Part shown: positions 9,649 through 17,417 of the stretch, piece after piece
How positions within the stretch are numbered: the first letter of the stretch is position 1
Layout: each line of letters opens with the position of its first letter
Origin: CAVPDE01 sp964580575
GTDB lineage: Bacteria; Desulfobacterota; DSM-4660; Desulfatiglandales; HGW-15
Direction of reading: 5' to 3'
Assembly: GCA_964580575.1 (NCBI GenBank)
Contig: CAZOLJ010000005.1
Coordinates: 1-64,000, forward strand
DNA length: 64,000 bases
The notes under the pieces: model-generated
Seen by the model: only the letters and a program-made list of their open reading frames with translations
What the model was told of the DNA's origin: nothing
Database searches by the model: none
Translations under genes and position numbers: made by a program

Positions 9649-10863
9649 ATGAGATTGCTGGAACACGAGGCAAAAGAAATATTGAGACGATACAAGATCC
9701 CTCTCCCCAAGGGGTATGTGGTGGAATCAGCAGCAAAGATCCAAGAGGTGAATGGCCCGATCATGCTCAAGGCGCAGATCCCCTTGGGCGGAAGGGGCAA
9801 GAGCGGTGGAATCATCGAGGTCTCTTCATTAGAGGAAGCAAAGAACAGGACAGAACACCTGCTTTCAACCCAGACCAGGGGATACACCCCCACGAAAGTC
9901 CTTGTGGAGAACAAGATGGGGGTGACACAGGAAGTTTTTATGGCCATCACCTACGATACGGTAGCCAAAGAGCCCTTGGCGATTTTCTCCACGGAAGGCG
10001 GGGTGGACATCGAGGAACTGGCGGCCACAAAGCCGGAGAAAGTGATCAAAGAGTGGTTTTCGGTTCGCGGGAGACTGCCCCAGTACCGGGCCAGGGAAAT
10101 CCTTTCGGAGGCGGGTGTGACGGGGAGCATGCTTCTGACGCTGGGCAGCATCCTTTCCAGCCTTGCAGACATTTTTCTGGATTGCGATGCCACTGTCGCT
10201 GAAATCAATCCCCTGGCCCTCACGGACGACGGGAAGTGGACTGCTCTCGATGCTCACCTGGAGATCGACGATGACGGGCTTTTCCGGCACAAGGATCTGG
10301 CTGAAAAACAGGCGGATCAGGGGAGATACGCGGGCGGAAGGACAAGCACGGAGTTTGAGAGGAAGGCTGCTGAAATCGACCGCCTGGATCATCGGGGCGT
10401 TGCCGGCCGCATGATCGAATTCGACGGGTCCCTGGGCCTGATCATCGGAGGAGGCGGTGCTTCGCTCACAGCCTTCGACGCGGTGAGACAGAACGGGGGC
10501 AAGCCGGCCAATTACTGTGAAATCGGAGGCAACCCGTCAGTCCTTAAGGTGAAAGAACTGACCAAGCACATTCTTTCCAAGAAAACCGTAGAAAAGATCG
10601 CGATCATCATGAACGTGGTGAGTAACACGAGGGTCGACCTGGTGGCCCGGGGCGTGGTCAAGGGCATTCTGGAGGCAGGGAGGGTTCCTTCTGAAACCGT
10701 GGCCGTGTTTCGCGTGCCAGGCGCCTGGGAAGAAGAAGGGTTCAAGATTCTTTCGAAGTATGGCGTGCCTTTTTGCGACCGAAGCGTTTCCATTGACGGC
10801 GCAGCCAAAATGGCGGCAGAGAGACCCCCATGGCCTTTTTCTGAAACTATTTCAAGAAGCTAG
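9649..10863 (+). CDS. Succinate/malate-CoA ligase-like beta subunit (ATP-grasp)
   Basis: This 404-residue protein starts after AAGGAGAG. It begins with the SucC-type LLEHEAKEILRRYKIPLP, has the ATP-grasp loop PLGGRGKSGGI and the C-terminal CoA-ligase domain with GGGGASLTAFDAV. The partner alpha subunit follows at once. Such pairs make a CoA thioester from succinate, malate or itaconate using ATP or GTP; general identity is clear but the acid is not. The last 14 residues (PPWPFSETISRS end) do not look like the usual SucC tail and may reflect a small 3-prime change. Confidence 0.88.
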   Translation: MRLLEHEAKEILRRYKIPLPKGYVVESAAKIQEVNGPIMLKAQIPLGGRGKSGGIIEVSSLEEAKNRTEHLLSTQTRGYTPTKVLVENKMGVTQEVFMAITYDTVAKEPLAIFSTEGGVDIEELAATKPEKVIKEWFSVRGRLPQYRAREILSEAGVTGSMLLTLGSILSSLADIFLDCDATVAEINPLALTDDGKWTALDAHLEIDDDGLFRHKDLAEKQADQGRYAGGRTSTEFERKAAEIDRLDHRGVAGRMIEFDGSLGLIIGGGGASLTAFDAVRQNGGKPANYCEIGGNPSVLKVKELTKHILSKKTVEKIAIIMNVVSNTRVDLVARGVVKGILEAGRVPSETVAVFRVPGAWEEEGFKILSKYGVPFCDRSVSIDGAAKMAAERPPWPFSETISRS

Positions 10864-10900
10864 ACTGTTACCAAACGAGTGGAATATTAGGGGAGAGATG

Positions 10901-11800
10901 ATGTCCATACTGGCGGACAAAAATACCAGGGTGATCATTCAGGGGATCACCGGCAGAGAAGCAGCCTCTTTCACCAAGGACATGCTGGATTACGGTACCC
11001 GTGTGGTCGCCGGGGTCACGCCCGGCAAACAGGGGCAGGAGGTCCACGGCGTGCCTGTGTACGACACGGTTCGCGGGGCAGTGAGAAACCATCCGGCCGA
11101 TGCAGCCGTGATCTCGGTTCCGCCGGGCATGGTGAAGGGAGCTGTGCTGGAGACCCTTGAAAACGGCATCAAGCTCCTGGTGGTGGTCACCGAGCGCGTG
11201 CCGAGAAAAGACGTCATCGAGTTTCTGGAGGTGGCGAAGGAAAAGGGGGCGGCCGTCATAGGCCCCAACACTCTCGGCCTGATCTCTCCGGGAAAGGTCA
11301 AACTGGGCATGGCAGGAGGACCGGCGGAGGATGTGAGAAAAGCTTACATGCCGGGCCGCGTGGGCATCGCCTCCAGAAGCGGGGGCATGACCACGGAGAT
11401 TGCCAACCTTCTCACGACCCACGGCATTGGACAGAGCACCTGCATCGGCATCGGCGGAGACCCTGTGGTAGGCTCCAATTTCCTGGACCTCATTCCCCTG
11501 TTCCACGAGGATCCGGAGACCGAGGCCGTTGTGCTCTTCTGTGAACCGGGAGGAATCATTGAGGAGAGTCTTGCCGAGAGGGTCCTTTCCAGAAGAATCA
11601 CTATGCCCATTGTGGCCTTCATTGCCGGCCGTTTTGTGGACCAGATGCCCGGAGTGAGATTCGGCCATGCGGCCACCATTGTGGAAGGCGACAGAGGGAC
11701 AGCCAAAGGCAAGGTCGAGAGCTTCAAGAAGGCCGGTATCCGTGTGGCCGAGAGCTTTTCGGATATCGTAACGCTTCTCAGGAAACACCTTCACGCGTGA
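10901..11800 (+). CDS. Succinate/malate-CoA ligase-like alpha subunit
   Basis: This 299-residue protein starts at one of two consecutive ATG codons (10898 or 10901) after GGGGAGAG. The Rossmann CoA-binding half shows IIQGITGREAASF. The second half shows SRSGGMTTEI, GGDPVVGSNF and RFGHAATI, whose His is the expected phosphohistidine. The sequence is like SucD/MtkB alpha subunits. Together with the beta subunit it should form an ADP- or GDP-forming acid-CoA ligase. The longer frame from 10760 only overlaps the beta gene and is not used. Confidence 0.88.
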   Translation: MSILADKNTRVIIQGITGREAASFTKDMLDYGTRVVAGVTPGKQGQEVHGVPVYDTVRGAVRNHPADAAVISVPPGMVKGAVLETLENGIKLLVVVTERVPRKDVIEFLEVAKEKGAAVIGPNTLGLISPGKVKLGMAGGPAEDVRKAYMPGRVGIASRSGGMTTEIANLLTTHGIGQSTCIGIGGDPVVGSNFLDLIPLFHEDPETEAVVLFCEPGGIIEESLAERVLSRRITMPIVAFIAGRFVDQMPGVRFGHAATIVEGDRGTAKGKVESFKKAGIRVAESFSDIVTLLRKHLHA

Positions 11801-11814
11801 GAGGATGATAAATA

Positions 11815-12405
11815 ATGGAACTTACAGACACTCAGAAAAAAATATGGGAGCAGGTGCGGGCCGACCTGGCGCACGAGCCAGTAGCAAGCCCGGATCACGT
11901 GGAACGAATGACCACGTGGTGCCAACGGATCGGCCAGGCCAAAGGAGCGGACATGGAAGCGCTGGTAGCGGGCGCCTTGGTTCACGACGTGGGTGTGGTG
12001 ATTGACCGCAAGACCCATTATGAAGTGGGCCGTGACAGGGCCGAAGAGATCCTCCGCCGGGCGGGATTTCCTGTTAGGAAAATCCCGGCAGCGGTCCACG
12101 TCCTTGAGAGCCACAGCCGTTACGGAGGCCCAACGCCCAAGAGCGTTGAAGCCCAAGTGGGACAGGATGCCGATGCCCTGGAGTACATTGGTGCCGTCGG
12201 GGTTCTGAGGGCCCTGGTCAGGGGGTTGAAGGACGGCTCCTTCAACGGCAGGATCTGCGATTTCCCGACATTCCTTCGTTCGACAATCAAGAAAGTGGAA
12301 GCGACTTTTCACACCAAGGAAGCTGAAGCGATAGGGCGGCCGCGGCTGGAGTACATGAAAAGCTTCCTTGAACGCATGGAAAAGGAACTCAATTTCGAGG
12401 CATGA
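11815..12405 (+). CDS. HD domain protein
   Basis: This 196-residue soluble protein carries an HD phosphohydrolase pattern: His in SPDHVERM, then GALVHDVG (the HD pair), later HVLESHSRYGG and DADALEYIG. The distribution of His and Asp fits a metal-binding phosphohydrolase of the YedJ/uncharacterised HD type. It sits 14 bases after the ligase alpha gene and 1 base before the ferredoxin start, so it is co-transcribed. Its role in the pathway is unknown. Confidence 0.8.
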   Translation: MELTDTQKKIWEQVRADLAHEPVASPDHVERMTTWCQRIGQAKGADMEALVAGALVHDVGVVIDRKTHYEVGRDRAEEILRRAGFPVRKIPAAVHVLESHSRYGGPTPKSVEAQVGQDADALEYIGAVGVLRALVRGLKDGSFNGRICDFPTFLRSTIKKVEATFHTKEAEAIGRPRLEYMKSFLERMEKELNFEA

Positions 12406-12406
12406 G

Positions 12407-12628
12407 ATGGGTGAATTCATTGAGATCGAAGTAGACTTCCCGAAATGTGCAGGAATCATTGCCTGCGGCGGATGCGTGAGGGTCTGTCCCGTGAACATCT
12501 TTGACAAGGAAGGAGACCGGCCGTCCGTCAACGCAGAAAACGAGGATGAATGCACCCTCTGCGATCTGTGCAAACAGGCTTGCGCTCCATCGGCGATCAT
12601 CATTCACAAGCGCTATGAAAGTCATTAG
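12407..12628 (+). CDS. Small 4Fe-4S ferredoxin
   Basis: This 73-residue protein starts at the ATG at 12407, immediately after the HD gene stop (12403-12405). It has two cluster motifs: CAGIIACGGCVRVCP, where the first spacing is Cys-x5-Cys instead of the usual Cys-x2-Cys, and CTLCDLCKQACAP. It is thus probably a two-cluster ferredoxin with one unusual motif. It overlaps the start of the next gene by 14 bases, which argues for translational coupling and an electron-transfer link to the succinate dehydrogenase-like complex. Confidence 0.85.
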   Translation: MGEFIEIEVDFPKCAGIIACGGCVRVCPVNIFDKEGDRPSVNAENEDECTLCDLCKQACAPSAIIIHKRYESH

Positions 12629-13403
12629 AAAGCAATTGGAAGAGGCATGGAGTTCCGGCCTCCGGAGAGTGCCCGGGGTCTCCTTTTATGCCGAGACAAG
12701 AGGATGGCCCTTTGTGGTGAGCTGGGCTCACAGGATCACGGGCCTGCTCCTGGTGCTCCTGGTGCTGTTCCATATCTCTGGGCTCAAATCCGCTCCGGAG
12801 TCCGGAAGGTTTTTCCTCACCCCCTTCTTCCAATGGGTTCTGAGCATCCCCGTGATCTTCCACGCGTTCAACGGGGCAAGGGTGATGCTATACGAGTGCT
12901 GGGGAAGGCGTGATGACGAAAACATGCTTCGGTGGGTGTTGAGCCTTTTGGGGGTGTTTGTCTGCCTCCTCGCCCTCTTCATGATCGTGGGAGACCAGCA
13001 GGTGTCGCCTTTCTTCTATTGGATGCTGGCGACGGCCGGAGGGCTCGCGACCGGGTATGCTGCCTGGCTGAGGATTTGGAGCACAAAGCATTCTGTGTTC
13101 TGGAAACTTCAGCGGGTGAGCGGCGCCTTCCTGCTGGTCATTATTCCCGCTTATGTGCTTTTCCTTCAGCTCCATCCGGCGGTAAAAGCCGGGGAAATTT
13201 TCCTGTCGAACGAGATAGTGTCTTTGCCGGTTAAAGGGGCCTACGTGGCTCTCCTTCTTGCCGCGCTCTATCATGGCGGATACGGAGTATGGTCTGTGGC
13301 GAGTGATTATGTGTCCTCAAAGACCGTGCAGAAACTTCTGATCGGAGCCGTCGCCTTGCTTTTCCTGGTTTTTCTCTGGATCGGCCTGGGAGGGGTTTTG
13401 TAG
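12615..13403 (+). CDS. Succinate dehydrogenase/fumarate reductase cytochrome b anchor, apparently a fused double unit
   Basis: This 262-residue membrane protein starts at ATG 12615, inside the ferredoxin gene. The first half carries the SdhC-type SWAHRITGLLLVLLVLFH (His53) and IFHAFNGAR (His83). The second half repeats the plan with WKLQRVSGAFLLV, LQLHP (His187) and LYHGGYG (His220). About six or seven membrane segments are visible. Four His at spacings 30 and 33 suggest two haem b, like diheme anchors, but here arranged as two similar halves (SdhC plus SdhD in one chain). Its stop abuts the flavoprotein start. Confidence 0.85.
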   Translation: MKVIRKQLEEAWSSGLRRVPGVSFYAETRGWPFVVSWAHRITGLLLVLLVLFHISGLKSAPESGRFFLTPFFQWVLSIPVIFHAFNGARVMLYECWGRRDDENMLRWVLSLLGVFVCLLALFMIVGDQQVSPFFYWMLATAGGLATGYAAWLRIWSTKHSVFWKLQRVSGAFLLVIIPAYVLFLQLHPAVKAGEIFLSNEIVSLPVKGAYVALLLAALYHGGYGVWSVASDYVSSKTVQKLLIGAVALLFLVFLWIGLGGVL

Positions 13404-15200
13404 ATGACTCACGGATTTCGAATATCGTCTACCTTCGAATGTGACGTGCTGATCATCGGCGCAGGCGGGGCAGGCCTGCGTTGCGCTGCGGAAATCCTCG
13501 AGAGGAGGCCGGGGTCCAGAGTGATCGCCGTGACCAAGGTGGCCAGTCCCCAAAAATCCCACACCCAGACCGCACAGGGGGGCCTGGCGGCCGTTGATCC
13601 CAAGGACACCGTGGACAAAGCCGTGTATCACATGTTCGATACCTGGAAGGGGTCGGATTGCACTGCGGATCAGAAAGTGATCAAAAAGATCGTAGAGGCA
13701 GGCTGGGAGCAGGTCCTCTGGATGGAAGAGCGGGGCATGCATTTCAGCCGCAGGGAAGACGGCAAGCTCAGCAAAAGGACCTTTGGCGGGCACACGCTCA
13801 ACTTTGGTGAATCCTCGGCCCACCGATGCGTCTTTGAGGCTGACCGAACCGGCAAGGGAATCATGGACAATGTGTGGGGGGAGAGCCTGAAAGGGGGTGC
13901 GATTTTCATCAACCAGGCCCTGGCCACAGAGCTCCTTTTCAACGACGAAAGGTGTGTCGGAGCTGTCCTGTTCAGGCAAAAAGAGGGGGAATTTGTTCGC
14001 GTCACGGCTAAGGCCACAGTTCTGGCCACAGGAGGGAACGGGCAGGTCTTCAGGGTCACCACCAACTGCCGTCAAAACACAGGGGACGCGAACGCTGTCG
14101 TTCTTGGTGCCGGCCTGCCGATCATGGACCCCGAGGCTATCCAGTTTCATCCCACCGGGATTGTGGGTCCCGGTATTCTCGCCAGTGAAACCTTGCGGTC
14201 TGTGGGCGGGATCCTCCGTAACAGAGCACTGGAGCCTTTTATGGAAAAATACGCTCCCAAGATGAAGGAGTTGGCTCCGAGAGACCTTGTGGCCCGGGCT
14301 ATTGAGACAGAGATCCGCGAGGGCAGGGGAATCTTGAACCCGGACCATCAGATCGAACACGTGTGGATCGACCTGAGGCATCTCACCGATTATGTCCACG
14401 ATGTTGAAATCCCCGAGGTGTCGGGCTTTTTCAAGAAGTTCGTCAATCTCGACCCCAAAAAGGACCTGTGCCCGGTGCGGCCGAGCAATCACTACCAGAT
14501 GGGCGGAATACCCACCAATAATCTTGGGGAGGTGCAGTCAGGCGCGGGGGAGACGGTTCCCGGCCTTTTCGCGGTTGGGGAGTGTGGAGCGGCCAGTTTT
14601 CACGGTTTCAATCGCCTCGGAACCAACTCTCTCCTGGAACTGATCACCATGGGAAAATTCGCCGGGGAAAGAATTGTGGGAAGTCTTGACCAGAGCATGG
14701 GCGAATCGCCCGGGGACGCCGGAGAAAGGACCTTCTCAACCTTCTCCCGTTACCTCGAGGCAAAGGGGAAGGACAATCTCGGCCAAATCCGCGCGGAGAT
14801 GCGAAATCTCATGACGGAGAAGGTGGGTGTCTTTCGCGTTGAGAAGGGCATCCTGGAGGCGATCGAAGCCCTGAAGGAACTCAAGGAAAGGGCATGCCGC
14901 ACCGCTTTGTCCTGTGAGGGGCTGGTCATGAACCCGGACCTCATTCAACGTTGGGAGGTGGATAACCTTTTGGACAACGCCATGGTCATCGCAACAAGCG
15001 CCCTAAACAGGAGGGAATCAAGAGGGGGGCACTTCCGGGATGATTTTCCGGAGCGAAACGACCAGTTCCACTATCACACGCTGGCCTGCATGGAGGCGTA
15101 TGGAGAGGTGAGTCTCGAAAAACGGCCTGTGGACATGAGCCTATTCGAGGCCAAGGGGGCTCATCACGAGAAATTCGGCATTATCGAGCGAAAGTATTAG
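13404..15200 (+). CDS. Succinate dehydrogenase/fumarate reductase flavoprotein
   Basis: This 598-residue flavoprotein starts directly after the anchor gene. It shows the dinucleotide-binding DVLIIGAGGAGLRCA, the His of SHTQTAQGG expected to bind FAD covalently, the substrate-site FHPTGI, TNSLLE and the C-terminal helical domain. It oxidises succinate to fumarate, or reduces fumarate, with electrons passing to the iron-sulfur protein and quinone. Direction cannot be decided from the sequence. The TQT within SHTQTAQGG differs slightly from the usual SHTVAAQGG. Confidence 0.93.
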   Translation: MTHGFRISSTFECDVLIIGAGGAGLRCAAEILERRPGSRVIAVTKVASPQKSHTQTAQGGLAAVDPKDTVDKAVYHMFDTWKGSDCTADQKVIKKIVEAGWEQVLWMEERGMHFSRREDGKLSKRTFGGHTLNFGESSAHRCVFEADRTGKGIMDNVWGESLKGGAIFINQALATELLFNDERCVGAVLFRQKEGEFVRVTAKATVLATGGNGQVFRVTTNCRQNTGDANAVVLGAGLPIMDPEAIQFHPTGIVGPGILASETLRSVGGILRNRALEPFMEKYAPKMKELAPRDLVARAIETEIREGRGILNPDHQIEHVWIDLRHLTDYVHDVEIPEVSGFFKKFVNLDPKKDLCPVRPSNHYQMGGIPTNNLGEVQSGAGETVPGLFAVGECGAASFHGFNRLGTNSLLELITMGKFAGERIVGSLDQSMGESPGDAGERTFSTFSRYLEAKGKDNLGQIRAEMRNLMTEKVGVFRVEKGILEAIEALKELKERACRTALSCEGLVMNPDLIQRWEVDNLLDNAMVIATSALNRRESRGGHFRDDFPERNDQFHYHTLACMEAYGEVSLEKRPVDMSLFEAKGAHHEKFGIIERKY

Positions 15201-15242
15201 AAAGCGCCCGAAGACAATGGATCGACACAAGGAATTTCCTTT

Positions 15243-15335
15243 CACCGCCTCCTCGCCTCCCCCGTCGAGGGGGAGGAAAATATTGGGTACCGCTCAAACT
15301 TCCCCCCTGGTGGGAGGGGCTAGGGGAGGGGGAAG
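15243..15335. repeat. GC-rich intergenic palindromes (copy 3, double)
   Basis: Two hairpins: CTCCCCC-gtcga-GGGGGAG near 15255-15275, and CCCCC-ctggtg-GGAGGGG near 15302-15320. They separate the flavoprotein and iron-sulfur genes. The second one runs into the ribosome-binding region of the iron-sulfur gene. Confidence 0.7.
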
Positions 15336-15337
15336 AA

Positions 15338-16069
15338 ATGGGGCGACTCATGCAGACGACCTATGACATCACATTGAAAATCAAGCGCTATGACCCGGAG
15401 ACACATAAGCGCTGGATTCAGAACTACCCCTTGAAGGCAGGGCGGATCCTCCGGTTCACCGACCTTTTTCGAAAGATCAACAATGAATTGGACCCCACCC
15501 TGGCCTGGAACTCCTCTTGCGAGCATGCCCAGTGCGGCACCTGTGCCGTGAAGATCAACGGAAAGCCCATGCTCGCCTGCGAACTGCTTGTTGAAAACGC
15601 CGTGCAGCATTTCAAAACCACTGTCTTTCAGGTGGAGCCTCTTCCCGTGGCGCCCGTGGTCCGTGACCTGGTGATTGATTTAGAGAAGGCCTACGAGAAG
15701 GTTCACAAAGCCAAGCCTTACATCATCGAGGCCACGGAAAAGCAGGACCGGAACAATGCCTACCCCATTTCTCCGAGAGCCATCGAGGAGTATGTGGATG
15801 CGACCCGCTGCATCAACTGCTTCTGTTGCGCTGCCGCCTGTATGAGCAGCCAGAAAAGCTTTATCGGGCCCAACGCGGTCATGGCGAGCGTCGTCAGGCT
15901 CATGGATCCCCGGGAAAACGCGAAAGAAGAGAGGTTGAAGCTCCTTTACAGCGAGGAAGGCATCTACCGTTGTCACACGTCCAGGGCCTGTTCCTTCGTC
16001 TGCCCCAAAGAAATTGACGTGGCCCATTTCATAGCGCTTGCCAAGGAAGGCAGGTTCAAGTCCTCATGA
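15338..16069 (+). CDS. Succinate dehydrogenase/fumarate reductase iron-sulfur protein
   Basis: This 243-residue protein has the three cluster sites of the family. The [2Fe-2S] motif is CEHAQCGTCAV with a later Cys in PMLAC. The second is CINCFCCAAAC for [4Fe-4S]. The third is CHTSRACSFVCPKEID. The start may be ATG 15338 (purine-rich upstream, inside the repeat) or ATG 15350 (MQTTYDI), which fits the usual N-terminus better. It completes the Sdh/Frd complex, though separated from the flavoprotein by 137 bases of repeats. Confidence 0.9.
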   Translation: MGRLMQTTYDITLKIKRYDPETHKRWIQNYPLKAGRILRFTDLFRKINNELDPTLAWNSSCEHAQCGTCAVKINGKPMLACELLVENAVQHFKTTVFQVEPLPVAPVVRDLVIDLEKAYEKVHKAKPYIIEATEKQDRNNAYPISPRAIEEYVDATRCINCFCCAAACMSSQKSFIGPNAVMASVVRLMDPRENAKEERLKLLYSEEGIYRCHTSRACSFVCPKEIDVAHFIALAKEGRFKSS

Positions 16070-16135
16070 AATAGTGTTTTCTGTTTTCAGAGGGACCCCC
16101 ATGGCCTCAGCCATCCCTTTCAAAAAGCTGGGCGG

Positions 16136-17005
16136 TCACGGTTTTTCTTTTGCCAGGGAGAGCAAACGGCGCGCCCGTTCCACCACCGGTCGATCGATCA
16201 TCTGCCCGTTGAGGGCCACGGCGCCCTTTCCCGACCGTTCCCCTTCTTCATAGGCTGAAACAACGGCACGCGCCTTGGAAATCTCTTCTTGCGACGGGGA
16301 GAGCAGGTCATTGACCACCGCCACCTGCTTGGGATGAACGACCTGCTTAGCGCGGAAGCCCATGCGACGCCCGGCTTGCGTATTGGCGATGAGCCCCGGT
16401 TCGTTGCTCACGTCGGGAAAGACCATGTCAATGGCCTGGACTTGTGCGGCCCGCGCAGCCACGGCAATCCTCTGGCGGGGATAGTTCAGCTCTTCCGCGC
16501 TTTCGGTCCGCACGATGTCGAGGTCCAGGGCATAATCCTCACCTCCCATGGACACCCCCACGATCCTTTTGCCGGCTTTCAGGATCTCATAAACATGAAC
16601 CAACCCGAGGGCGCTTTCGATATTGACGATGAGCCCCAAAGAGCCGGGATTTAACCCCTGCCTCTTCTCCGCCTGCTCCAGGAGGGCATCCACAACGGGA
16701 ATTTGCTGGGGCGTTTCAATCTTCGGCACGCTGATCCCTGTGAGAGCGGGGTGGGCAACGGAGAAGAGATCGTCCACAAACTGGTCGGTTCCGATGGCGT
16801 TGACACGCACAAAGAGAGCCGCGCTGGTCCTTCGGGCAATGTCCGGAAGGGCCTTGGAGACCATGCCCCGCGCCTTTTCTTTTTGAGCAACGGGAACAGA
16901 GTCCTCCAGGTCCAGGATATAGGCGTCGGCCCCGCGCTCCGGAGCCTTGGCCAGCATCCCCTCCTGAATGCCCGGCACATACATGTAGGTTCGAAACAGG
17001 TTCAT
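16136..17005 (-). CDS. HpcH/HpaI family lyase, CitE/citramalyl-CoA or malyl-CoA lyase-like
   Basis: This 289-residue protein starts at 17005, with GGAGG nine bases upstream; the alternative start five codons earlier lacks one. It begins with the family block RTYMYVPG and continues with DAYILDLEDSVP (acidic metal ligand), ALFVRVNA, PKIETPQQI, IESALGL and the C-terminal GFRAKQVVHPKQV. These are CitE-type TIM-barrel motifs. Enzymes of this type split malyl-CoA, citramalyl-CoA or citryl groups. It faces the Sdh cluster convergently, 66 bases away. With the CoA ligase pair a thioester activation-and-cleavage pathway is plausible. Confidence 0.87.
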   Translation of the reverse strand: MNLFRTYMYVPGIQEGMLAKAPERGADAYILDLEDSVPVAQKEKARGMVSKALPDIARRTSAALFVRVNAIGTDQFVDDLFSVAHPALTGISVPKIETPQQIPVVDALLEQAEKRQGLNPGSLGLIVNIESALGLVHVYEILKAGKRIVGVSMGGEDYALDLDIVRTESAEELNYPRQRIAVAARAAQVQAIDMVFPDVSNEPGLIANTQAGRRMGFRAKQVVHPKQVAVVNDLLSPSQEEISKARAVVSAYEEGERSGKGAVALNGQMIDRPVVERARRLLSLAKEKP

Positions 17006-17091
17006 TTTTATTGCCTCCATCGGGGATTGGGAGAAAAACCCTCGCCTTTAGGCGAAGACTTCAGCTTGGTCTTTTGCGCCGAGATTTAGGC

Positions 17092-17283
17092 ACAAAGTCA
17101 CAAAGGCACATAGGCACAAAGCGGAGAAGAGAGATACAGAGGGACATAGGCACAGAGGCACAAAGCAGAAACCGCTATTTTTTTTCTTCACCCTCTGTCG
17201 CTTTGTGCCTTTCTTCCACTTTGTGCCCTTGCCGCTCCGTCCCTTTGTCCCTCAAGCTGTCGGCTTCAGCCGACAGCGGTTGA
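17092..17283. repeat. Large dispersed palindromic repeat, copy A
   Basis: About 190 bases made of CACAGAGGCACAAAG-like units on the left arm and CTTTGTGCC/CTCTGTCCC units on the right, with T8 between. The end is a perfect hairpin GCTGTCGGC-ttca-GCCGACAGC. Copy B at 48648-48828 is nearly identical over long runs, and a shorter relative lies at 54947-55076. In A and B the GCTGTCGGC hairpin abuts the 3-prime end of a minus-strand gene. Confidence 0.85.
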
Positions 17284-17406
17284 TTCCTGAAAAACTTCCT
17301 TCGCAAGCCGGAAGCTTTCCGTCGCAGCAGGCACGCCGCAGTAAACGGCCGTCTGGAGAAGGACCTCCATGATTTCCTCTTTGCTGCAGCCCGGATGAGT
17401 CCCGCG
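17266..17406 (-). pseudogene. C-terminal fragment of a carboxymuconolactone decarboxylase-family protein
   Basis: The minus-strand frame encodes GCSKEEIMEVLLQTAVYCGV followed by PAATESFRLAKEVF, which is the conserved C-terminal helix pair of CMD/AhpD-like proteins. The expected N-terminal two thirds are absent. The frame upstream runs into the 3-prime end of the glycosidase gene (17418), so the fragment looks like a truncated gene joined to that locus. No start codon of its own with a ribosome site. The stop lies at the edge of the dispersed repeat. Confidence 0.65.
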
Positions 17407-17417
17407 CGCCTCCCCCG

